From Catellatospora tritici (GTDB taxonomy: Bacteria > Actinomycetota > Actinomycetes > Mycobacteriales > Micromonosporaceae), in NCBI RefSeq assembly GCF_019083965.1, contig NZ_JAHRCY010000034.1, positions 18,232 to 82,231 on the forward strand: a DNA stretch of 64,000 nt, given 5' to 3'. Positions 57,839 through 64,000 of this stretch are shown here, in pieces (position 1 is the stretch's first letter; each line of letters opens with the position of its first letter). Under the pieces are notes generated by a model, which saw nothing but the letters and a program-made list of their open reading frames with translations, was not told where the DNA came from and made no database searches. The translations under genes were made by a program, and so were the position numbers.

Positions 57839-59172
57839 TGGTTGATCATTCCCTTCCAGCTCACGCCCTGGCCCCGCAGCGCGCGGGCGGTGCCCTGCGC
57901 GAGTTCCCGGGCGGCCAGGTCCAGGTAGGCGTCGAAGTCGATGCGCATCGCGGGGCGGCGCTCGCCCCAGCGATCGCGCGCGGCGGCGTGCTCGCGGGCG
58001 ATGTCGGCGGTCCGCGCGGCCGGGTCGGGCAGCGCGTACCGCCCGGCGACGTAGGCGGCCGCCAGCCGCGCCTGCGCCTCGACCACCGGCAGCGCCGATC
58101 CGGTCGACTGCATCAGCCCGACGAACATCAGCCCGGGTTCGCCCTGGTGGAACACGTGCCGGAACAGCGGCATCCGCTCGGCCGACGGCGCGAGCAGCCC
58201 CTGGTCCAGGAACGGCAGGTCGATCGAGTAGCCGGTGCACCACACGACCAGGTCGACCTCGTCGGTGCGCCCGTCGGCGAGGGTGACGGTCTGCCCGTCG
58301 AAGCGCCTGATCTCGCCGCGTACGCCGATCTCGCCGTGGCTGATGCGCGACAGCAGCGCGTCGGACAGGGTCGGATGGTCCTGCAGGAAGCCGTGCTCCG
58401 GGTCGGGCAGGCCGTAGCGGGAGGGTCTGCCGACGGCGACGCGCAGCATGGTCTGGCTGATGCGCTGGCGCAGCCGCCACGGCAGCCGCTTGGCCAGCGC
58501 TCCGTTGAGGGTGTCCGACGGCTTGCCGAACAGGTGCTTGGGCACGATCCACACGCCACGGCGCACCGACAGCAGGGTGCGCGGCGCGACGTACGAGGCG
58601 TCGACGGCGATGTCCATGGCCGAGTTGCCGCCGCCGACCACCAGCACCCGTCGCCCGGCCAGCTGCTCGGGGCCCCGGTAGTCGTGGCTGTGCAGTTGCT
58701 CAGCGGTCAGCGTGCCCGGGTAGGCGGGCTCGGGCAGGCGGGGGCGGCTGTTGTGGCCGTTGGCGACCACGACCGCCTCGACGCGCACGGTCACGGCGCC
58801 GTCGGGGTTGAGCGCGGTGACCCGCCAGCCGTCGCCCTCGCGCACCACCTCGGTCACTGTGTGGTGCAGGCACACGCTCTTGAGCAGGTCGAAGCGGACG
58901 GCGTAGTCGTGCAGGTAGGCGGCGATGCGCGCGTGGTCGGGGTAGTCCGGCCAGTCGGCGGGCATGGGCGCGTCGGCGAACTCGGTGCGGGTCCGGCTGG
59001 TGTTGAGGTGCAGCGTCCGGTACGCCGAGGAGTGCGGCGCGCCGTACACCCACAGCCCACCGACCTGCGCCCCGGCGTCGAAGCAGACGGCGGACACGCC
59101 CCGGTCGGCCAGTGCCTTGAGCGCGGCCAGTCCGGCCGGACCGGCGCCGATGACGGCGACACGTGGGCTCAT
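57835..59172 (-). CDS. Flavin-containing monooxygenase
   Basis: 445 residues. AVIGAGPAGLAALKALADRGVSAVCFDAG (FAD), the FMO-identifying-like motif region SSAYRTLHLNTSRTRTEFAD, VVANGHNSRPRLPEPAYPGTL, RRVLVVGGGNSAMDIAVDAS (NADPH) and VVWCTGYSIDLPFLD. It oxygenates S, N or carbonyl compounds. GGGAGGG lies 4 nt before the ATG at 59172. The palindrome at 59190-59207 just upstream matches the one at the divergent TetR/MFS genes, so the operon is probably repressed by that TetR protein. Confidence 0.92.
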   Translation of the reverse strand: MSPRVAVIGAGPAGLAALKALADRGVSAVCFDAGAQVGGLWVYGAPHSSAYRTLHLNTSRTRTEFADAPMPADWPDYPDHARIAAYLHDYAVRFDLLKSVCLHHTVTEVVREGDGWRVTALNPDGAVTVRVEAVVVANGHNSRPRLPEPAYPGTLTAEQLHSHDYRGPEQLAGRRVLVVGGGNSAMDIAVDASYVAPRTLLSVRRGVWIVPKHLFGKPSDTLNGALAKRLPWRLRQRISQTMLRVAVGRPSRYGLPDPEHGFLQDHPTLSDALLSRISHGEIGVRGEIRRFDGQTVTLADGRTDEVDLVVWCTGYSIDLPFLDQGLLAPSAERMPLFRHVFHQGEPGLMFVGLMQSTGSALPVVEAQARLAAAYVAGRYALPDPAARTADIAREHAAARDRWGERRPAMRIDFDAYLDLAARELAQGTARALRGQGVSWKGMINQ

Positions 59173-59189
59173 CGCACCCTCCCCAATTA

Positions 59190-59207
59190 ATCCAACGCCT
59201 GCTGGAT
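59190..59207. promoter_or_regulatory. TetR-type operator upstream of the FMO-SDR operon
   Basis: ATCCAAC-N4-GCTGGAT. It is identical at all 14 arm positions to the site at 59896-59913 read on the minus strand. It lies 18 bp before the FMO start codon. Confidence 0.8.
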
Positions 59208-59230
59208 ATTGCCGGAGGGGACGGGCGGCG

Positions 59231-59875
59231 TCAAGGGCGGGGCGCGTACATCCGGTCCAGCCAGCGGTGCGCGTAGGCGCGGAACTCCCGGCGCTGCCGC
59301 GCCCCGGCCGCCCCGGACAGCAGGCCCACCACATGCGCGTGCACCGCCCAGACCAGGCTGCGTACGGCCAGGTGCGGATCGGGCTCGTCGAGCACCCCGG
59401 CCGCGTGCGCCTCGGCCAGCACCTGCTCGACGGCCCGGTAGAGCGGGTTGGCGTAGCGCTCGTCCAGGTCGGCGTGCCGGTCGGGCTCCAGCCAGCGGCG
59501 CAGCCACAGGCCGGTGGTCTCCGGGCGGTCCTCCAGGAAGTCGACGAAGCTGTCCAGCAGTTCGTGCAGGGCGGCCATGGCGGTGACCGGACCGGACCCG
59601 ACCGCCGCGCGGGCGGCGCCGGTGGCCTGGGCCAGGACCGTGCTCTCGGCCTCGTGGATGCGGGCGAAGCAGGCGTCGTAGAGGGCGGCTTTCGTACCCA
59701 CGTGGTGGTGCACGGTCGCGACGTCTACCCCGGCCGCGGCCGCGATCTCGCGCATGCCCACGGCGTCGAAGCCGCGCCGGGCGAACAGCCCGGTGGCGGC
59801 GACGACGATCGCCTCCGGGGTGGCGACCCGGTCGGTGCTGCGGGGACGGCCTGGTCCGCGGCGGGGTGTGGTCAT
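59231..59875 (-). CDS. TetR-family repressor of the FMO/MFS regulon
   Basis: 214 residues. HTH about 16-62 (ATPEAIVVAATGLFARRGFDAVGMREIAAAAGVDVATVHHHVGTKAALYDA), with a longer TetR_C ligand domain. Divergent from the MFS gene with an operator that covers both promoters, and upstream of the FMO-SDR operon bearing the same operator. An ATG at 59884 adds three residues and lies 8 nt after GATAGT, the reverse of the MFS -10 box. Confidence 0.88.
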   Translation of the reverse strand: MTTPRRGPGRPRSTDRVATPEAIVVAATGLFARRGFDAVGMREIAAAAGVDVATVHHHVGTKAALYDACFARIHEAESTVLAQATGAARAAVGSGPVTAMAALHELLDSFVDFLEDRPETTGLWLRRWLEPDRHADLDERYANPLYRAVEQVLAEAHAAGVLDEPDPHLAVRSLVWAVHAHVVGLLSGAAGARQRREFRAYAHRWLDRMYAPRP

Positions 59876-59895
59876 GGCTCCCATCGTGCCCTACT

Positions 59896-59913
59896 ATCCA
59901 GCGAATGTTGGAT
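59896..59913. promoter_or_regulatory. TetR-type operator between divergent TetR and MFS genes
   Basis: ATCCAGC-N4-GTTGGAT. The TACTAT -10 box of the MFS gene (59892-59897) and its ATG (59905) overlap the site, so binding would block this leaderless promoter completely. Same 14-bp arms as at 59190-59207. Confidence 0.82.
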
Positions 59914-61272
59914 TACAGCTCCGGCGAGACCGCGGCCGACTCCGCCGCGACGCGCTCGGCCCGGCTGCCGCGCGGCGGCATGGCCGCGTACGCGACCGGC
60001 TCGCTCGGCATGGGCACCTGGGTGACCGTACCCGGCCTGCTGCTGCTGTACTTCCTCACCGACGTGCTGGCCGTGACGCCGCTGCTGGCCGGTGTCGTGC
60101 TGCTGGTGCCGAAGATCGCCGACGTGGTGCTGCACCCGTGGGTGGGCCACCTGTCCGACCGCGACCTGCGCCGACGCGGCCACCGCCGCACGCTGATGAC
60201 GTTGGGCTGCGGCCTGCCGCTGGCGTTCGCGGCCCTGTTCGCGGTGCCGGGCGGGCTGTCCGGCGCCCCCGCCGCGGCCTGGGTCGCGGTCGGCTTCGTC
60301 GCGGGCAACCTGCTGTTCGCCGCGTACCAGGTGCCCTACCTGTCCACCCCGGCCGACCTGGGCATCGGCTACCACGAGCGCACCCGGCTGATGGGCTTCC
60401 GGATGGTGGTGCTCACCGTCGGCATCCTGCTGTCCGGCGTGCTGGCCCCGATGCTCGCGGGCAAGCAGGACCCCAGCCGGGCCGGATACGCGCTGATGGG
60501 CGCGGTGCTCGGCGCGACGATGCTGGCCACCATGCTCGTCGGCATCGGCGGCGTGCGGCGCCTGGCCACCGCGGCCCCCGGCGACGCTCCCGCCTCGGCG
60601 CACGCCGCCGCCGGGTTCAAGGCCCTGCTCGGCGCGCTGCGCGACCCACAGTTCCGCTGGCTGGTCGGCGCCTACCTGGCCATGTCCACCACGACCCACC
60701 TGGTGCTGGCCGCCGTCCCCTACTTCGCCGAGTACGAACTGGGCCGCCCCGGCCTGACCACCGTGCTCGTCGCCGCCTTCGTGGCTCCCGCACTGATCGC
60801 CACCCCGATCTGGGTCGCGGTCGCCCGCCGCATCGGCAAGCAGCCCGGCCTGCTCATCGCCCAGGCCGCGTTCGTGGTCGGGTCGCTGGTGCTGGCACTC
60901 GGCTCGGCGGCCGGGCTGCCGGTGCTGATCGGCGCGGTAGCGGTGCTCGGTGTCGCGTTCGCCGCGATGCAGCTGCTGCCGTTCTCGATGATGCCCGACG
61001 CGATCCGGGCGGCCGGGGGCGCCGAGCGGGCCGGGACCTACACCGGCGTATGGACGGCGGCCGAGGCGACCGGCGGCGCGCTCGGCCCGTACGTCTACTC
61101 CGCCTGTCTGGCCGTGGGCGGGTTCGTCGCCTCCGGCGCGGGCGAGCAGGTGACCCAACCGGGGCTGGCGCACACCATGATCCGCCTCGGGTTCGGCCTG
61201 GTGCCCGCCGCACTGATGGTCGTCGCGATGCTGCTGCAGCGCCGCTACACCCTGGACCGCACCCTGCGCTGA
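59905..61272 (+). CDS. MFS/GPH-family transporter
   Basis: 455 residues, 12 helices. GMAAYATGSLGMGTWVTVPGLLLLYFLTDVLAVTPLLAGVVLLVPKIADVVLHPWVGHLSDR is the GPH cation-sugar symporter signature (fold start plus loop 2-3 DR), as is LPFSMMPDAIRAAGG in the second half. It may import a sugar-like or export a substrate of the FMO enzymes. Transcription appears leaderless: TACTAT ends 7 nt before the ATG at 59905. Confidence 0.88.
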   Translation: MLDYSSGETAADSAATRSARLPRGGMAAYATGSLGMGTWVTVPGLLLLYFLTDVLAVTPLLAGVVLLVPKIADVVLHPWVGHLSDRDLRRRGHRRTLMTLGCGLPLAFAALFAVPGGLSGAPAAAWVAVGFVAGNLLFAAYQVPYLSTPADLGIGYHERTRLMGFRMVVLTVGILLSGVLAPMLAGKQDPSRAGYALMGAVLGATMLATMLVGIGGVRRLATAAPGDAPASAHAAAGFKALLGALRDPQFRWLVGAYLAMSTTTHLVLAAVPYFAEYELGRPGLTTVLVAAFVAPALIATPIWVAVARRIGKQPGLLIAQAAFVVGSLVLALGSAAGLPVLIGAVAVLGVAFAAMQLLPFSMMPDAIRAAGGAERAGTYTGVWTAAEATGGALGPYVYSACLAVGGFVASGAGEQVTQPGLAHTMIRLGFGLVPAALMVVAMLLQRRYTLDRTLR

Positions 61273-61282
61273 CCCGCACGGA

Positions 61283-61729
61283 TCAACAGGGCGGTCCGTC
61301 GGACGCGAAGCGGGCTTCGAGGCGGTCGAGGGTACGGCTGATCGCCCGGCGGTTGCGGCGCGGGAACCAGCTGATGCTGATCAGCAGCGGGATGCGCGCG
61401 GTCGACCAGTCGAACTCCTCGGTGACCAGGGTTCGGCCCTCCCCCGCCGGGTCCAGCCGCCAGCGCCAGCGGTGCCCGTTGAAGTGCCGCCACGCGATCA
61501 GGCGGCCTTCGTCGAACTCCACCACCGTGTTGAGCACGCTGTAGTCGGCGCCCATGTGCATGTCCATGCCGAACTTCATTCCCAGCGCGAGCCGACGCGG
61601 CGCGCCCCGGGCCGCCAGCACCGACCCCGACCCGTCGATCACCGGATGCTGGGCGGGGTCGACCAACAGCTCGAAGATCGCCGCCGGTTCAGCGGCGACG
61701 ACCCGACTCTGGCTGATGAGGCGACGCAT
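61283..61729 (-). CDS. SRPBCC-family protein (polyketide cyclase/dehydrase-like)
   Basis: 148 residues. RLISQSRVVAAEPAAIFELLVDPAQHPVIDGSGSV begins the START-like ligand cavity, RLIAWRHFNGHRWRWRLDPAGEGRTLVTEEFDW the central strands. It binds a hydrophobic ligand; role unknown. A TACATT box 6 nt before the ATG suggests a leaderless mRNA. Convergent with the MFS gene, 10 bp apart. Confidence 0.8.
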   Translation of the reverse strand: MRRLISQSRVVAAEPAAIFELLVDPAQHPVIDGSGSVLAARGAPRRLALGMKFGMDMHMGADYSVLNTVVEFDEGRLIAWRHFNGHRWRWRLDPAGEGRTLVTEEFDWSTARIPLLISISWFPRRNRRAISRTLDRLEARFASDGPPC

Positions 61730-61845
61730 CCGGGCAATGTAGCGCGACCGCCCGCACACGACCCGGCAGGAGTCACGCCCGCCGGTCCGACCGGACACGG
61801 CCCCCGTGCCCCGCGCCGACGTCCGGAATGTGCGAGAGTGGGCGC

Positions 61846-63054
61846 ATGGAACGGATTTCCCGTCGCATCGCAGCCATCGCCGAGTCGGCCACCCTCGCCG
61901 TGGACGCCAAGGCCAAGGCACTGAAAGCGGCAGGCCGCCCGGTGATCGGCTTCGGCGCCGGCGAGCCCGACTTCCCCACCCCCGAATACATCGTCGAGGC
62001 CGCCCAGGCCGCGTCCGCGCAGCCGCGCATGCACAAGTACTCGCCCACCCCGGGTCTGCCCGAACTGCGCGAGGCGATCGCGGCCAAGACCCTGCGCGAC
62101 TCCGGCTACCAGGCCTCGCCCAGCCAGGTGCTGGTCACCAACGGCGGCAAGCAGGCCGTCTACACGGCCTTCGCCACGCTGCTCGACCCTGGCGATGAGA
62201 TCCTGGTGGTGGCTCCGTACTGGACCACGTACCCGGAGGCGATCAAGCTGGCCGGGGCGGTGCAGGTCGACGTGGTCACCGACGAGCACTCCGGCTATCT
62301 GGCCACCGTCGAGCAGCTGGAGGCGGCGCGTACACCGCGCACCAAGGCGCTGCTGTTCGCCTCACCCGCCAACCCCACCGGCGCGGTCTACCCGCCCGAG
62401 CAGGTCGTCGCGATCGGCCGCTGGGCCGACGAGCACGGGCTCTGGGTGATCACCGACGAGATCTACGAGCACCTCACCTACGGCAACGCCAAGTTCAACA
62501 GCATCGCCACCGTCGTGCCCGAGCTGGGCGACCGGGTCGTGATCCTCAACGGCGTCGCCAAGACGTACGCCATGACCGGATGGCGGGTCGGCTGGCTCAT
62601 CGGCGCCCCTGACGTGGTCGCCGCCGCGACCAACCTGCAGTCTCACCTGACCTCCAACGTCTGCAACGTGGCCCAGGCCGCCGCGCTGGCCGCCGTCTCC
62701 GGTGACCTGTCCGCCGTCGACCAGATGCGCCAGGCGTTCGACCGGCGTCGCCGCACCATGGTCACGATGCTCAACGACATCCCCGGCGTGGTCTGTCCCG
62801 AGCCGCTGGGCGCCTTCTACGCGTACCCGTCGGTCAAGGGGCTGCTCGGACGGGAGCTGCGCGGACGGCGACCGGAGACCTCAGCCGAGCTGGCCGCGCT
62901 GGTGCTGGAGGAGGCCGAGGTCGCGCTGGTGCCGGGCGAGGCGTTCGGGACCCCGGGCTACTTCCGGCTGTCATACGCCCTCGGCGACACCGACCTGGTC
63001 GAAGGGCTCACCCGGCTGGGCAAGTTGCTCACCGAGGCGCAGCCCGCGCACTGA
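61846..63054 (+). CDS. PLP-dependent aspartate aminotransferase (class I)
   Basis: 402 residues. GAGEPDFPTPEYI, YSPTPGLPELREAIA, VTNGGKQAVYTAF, ASPANPTGAVYP, ITDEIYEHLTYG and the PLP lysine in NGVAKTYAMTGWRVGW identify the class Ib aspartate aminotransferase; FRLSYALGD carries the carboxylate-binding Arg. It interconverts aspartate and oxaloacetate, possibly prephenate too. The ATG at 61846 is the first Met of the conserved N-terminus. Confidence 0.94.
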   Translation: MERISRRIAAIAESATLAVDAKAKALKAAGRPVIGFGAGEPDFPTPEYIVEAAQAASAQPRMHKYSPTPGLPELREAIAAKTLRDSGYQASPSQVLVTNGGKQAVYTAFATLLDPGDEILVVAPYWTTYPEAIKLAGAVQVDVVTDEHSGYLATVEQLEAARTPRTKALLFASPANPTGAVYPPEQVVAIGRWADEHGLWVITDEIYEHLTYGNAKFNSIATVVPELGDRVVILNGVAKTYAMTGWRVGWLIGAPDVVAAATNLQSHLTSNVCNVAQAAALAAVSGDLSAVDQMRQAFDRRRRTMVTMLNDIPGVVCPEPLGAFYAYPSVKGLLGRELRGRRPETSAELAALVLEEAEVALVPGEAFGTPGYFRLSYALGDTDLVEGLTRLGKLLTEAQPAH

Positions 63055-63099
63055 CCGCAGCTCGGCGTCGCGCCTGGTCAGCGGGTACGGTATGCCGCC

Positions 63100-63828
63100 G
63101 TGACCCTGTACCTGATCGCCGCCGCCGTCTTCGGGGTGGCCGCGTTCGCGCAGGCGGTGACCGGTTTCGGCTTATCGCTGGTGTCGGTGCCCCTGCTGGC
63201 CATGGCCGACCAGCCGCAGCCCGCAGTGGTCTCGGCGACCATCATCAGCCTGATCCTGAACGCGGCGACCGCCTGGCGTGAGCGCGCCCACGCGGAGGTG
63301 CCGATCGCGCGCCGCCTGCTGTTCGCGGTCGCGATCGGCATGCCGCTGGGCCTGCTGCTGCTCATCTCGCTGCCGGACCTGGCACTGCTGATCCTGATCG
63401 CGGTGGTCAACCTGACCAGCACGCTCGTGGTGTGGCGCGGCTGGCAGTTGCCGCCGAAGGCCGGTGCCTCCGCCGCGGCCGGGATCCTGGCCGGGCTGCT
63501 GGCCACGACGACCGGCACCAACGGGCCGCCGCTGGTGGCGACGCTGCGGGCGATGAAGCTGGAGCCGCGCGTGTTCCGGGCGACGGTCGCGTTGATCTTC
63601 GGGGTGGTCGGGCCGGTCGCGGTGGTCGGGTTCGGCATCGCGGGGACGCTGACCTGGCATGCGACGCTGCTCGCGGCGGCTGGGCTGCCCGCGACGGTGC
63701 TCGGCGCATGGCTGGGCAACATCCTCTTCCACCGGCTGGACCCGCTCGCGTTCCGGCGCGTGGTCCTGTCCTGCCTCGCCGCCAGCGCCCTCGCCGCCCT
63801 GGTCAACGCCACGACCCGCGCCATCTGA
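63100..63828 (+). CDS. TSUP-family permease (TauE/SafE)
   Basis: 242 residues, eight predicted helices. FGVAAFAQAVTGFGLSLVSVPLLAMADQPQPAVVSATIISLILNAATAW holds the first TSUP repeat signature and AGILAGLLATTTGTNGPPLVATLRAMKLEPRVFRATVALIFGVVGPVA the second. It likely exports sulfite or an organic sulfur compound. A TACGGT box lies 8 nt before the GTG at 63100, again the leaderless pattern. Confidence 0.9.
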   Translation: MTLYLIAAAVFGVAAFAQAVTGFGLSLVSVPLLAMADQPQPAVVSATIISLILNAATAWRERAHAEVPIARRLLFAVAIGMPLGLLLLISLPDLALLILIAVVNLTSTLVVWRGWQLPPKAGASAAAGILAGLLATTTGTNGPPLVATLRAMKLEPRVFRATVALIFGVVGPVAVVGFGIAGTLTWHATLLAAAGLPATVLGAWLGNILFHRLDPLAFRRVVLSCLAASALAALVNATTRAI

Positions 63829-63873
63829 CCCCCCGCCCCCCGCGCCGCCGCCTAGCCCACCCGGCCCGCCCCC

Positions 63874-64000
63874 GCGGCTGGCGGCTGGCGGCTGGCGGCT
63901 GGCGGCTGGCGGCTGGCGGCTGGCGGCTGGCGGCTGGCGGCTGGCGGCTGGCGGCTGGCGGCTGGCGGCTGGCGGCTGGCGGCTGGCGGCTGGCGGCTGG
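63874..64000. repeat. 7-bp tandem repeat, at least 18 copies, running off the right edge
   Basis: GCGGCTG is repeated without error from 63874 to the end of the window (127 bp), 45 bp after the TSUP stop codon. A 7-bp period shifts the frame each unit, so 21 bp encode one peptide period; there is no sign that it is coding. Such perfect repeats vary in copy number by slippage. Confidence 0.98.

Noticed and set aside
63828..64000. Reading the 7-bp repeat as a repetitive protein
   Set aside because: Frame shifts every unit, no start codon or ribosome site, and no coding signal beyond the stop of the TSUP gene.
1..64000. CRISPR arrays, transposases, prophage or defence islands
   Set aside because: No spaced repeats, transposase motifs, integrase or restriction genes were seen.

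Overview
The window is chromosomal DNA of a very GC-rich filamentous actinomycete. Third codon positions are almost all G or C, GTG starts are frequent, and many genes appear leaderless, with a TAnnnT -10 box 6-8 nt before the start codon. The mix of F420-type reductase, AfsR/SARP regulator, secreted CBM2/ricin-B polysaccharide hydrolases, a DUF574 methyltransferase and an AAGGAAGGG...CCCTTCCT inverted repeat points to Micromonosporaceae (an inference; no rRNA or marker gene is present). There is no phage, plasmid, transposase or CRISPR array; the content is mostly metabolic and regulatory.

Layout. 1-15.2 kb: the 5' end of an NRPS gene (condensation domain) leaving the left edge, a NagZ-like GH3 enzyme, a secreted GH12 cellulase, a DinB-fold protein, two initiator tRNA genes with their own terminators, a frameshifted methyltransferase, a Tat-exported serine hydrolase, an ECF sigma/beta-propeller pair, two more methyltransferases, a cytoplasmic binding-protein-like sensor, a secreted NlpC/P60-like protein, an F420-type reductase and a stand-alone ATP-grasp-like protein. 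15.3-25.6 kb: GH18 chitinase, VOC protein, membrane metallophosphoesterase, a small gene broken by an in-frame TGA, SDRs, an epoxide-hydrolase-like enzyme, a TetR/SDR divergent pair and a membrane-anchored GH128-like hydrolase. 25.7-34.9 kb: a 977-residue AfsR-type regulator, htpG under a CIRCE operator, an alpha/beta hydrolase, a STAS antagonist, a CopC-like protein, and a two-gene operon of a T4-Pnk-like kinase and a Thg1-like 3'-5' polymerase that looks like an RNA repair module.

35-43.1 kb: a tightly overlapping acyl-CoA operon (TIGR03084, AtuA/DUF1446, carboxyltransferase, biotin carboxylase/BCCP, acyl-CoA dehydrogenase) followed by a TetR gene, with a palindromic operator in front. 43.2-52.9 kb: PhoX phosphatase behind PHO-box-like repeats, an exported GH3 beta-glucosidase behind a CebR-like box, a divergent GH15 enzyme, a TPR-like protein and a large secreted Ig-repeat protein. 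52.9-64 kb: MFS exporter, hemerythrin protein, an ArsR/SRPBCC operon with a clearly readable promoter and operators, a phosphotransferase, a LysE exporter, an FMO-SDR operon and divergent TetR/MFS genes joined by a shared operator, an SRPBCC protein, an aspartate aminotransferase, a TSUP permease and a 7-bp tandem repeat that leaves the right edge.

The regulatory logic is unusually legible. GH12 and GH18 share an AT-rich operator motif at the same distance from their start codons. Four repressor genes (TetR at 22.4, 35.1 and 59.2 kb; ArsR at 55.3 kb) can each be paired with a palindrome. CIRCE, CebR-like and PHO-box-like sites sit before genes that fit their known regulons.
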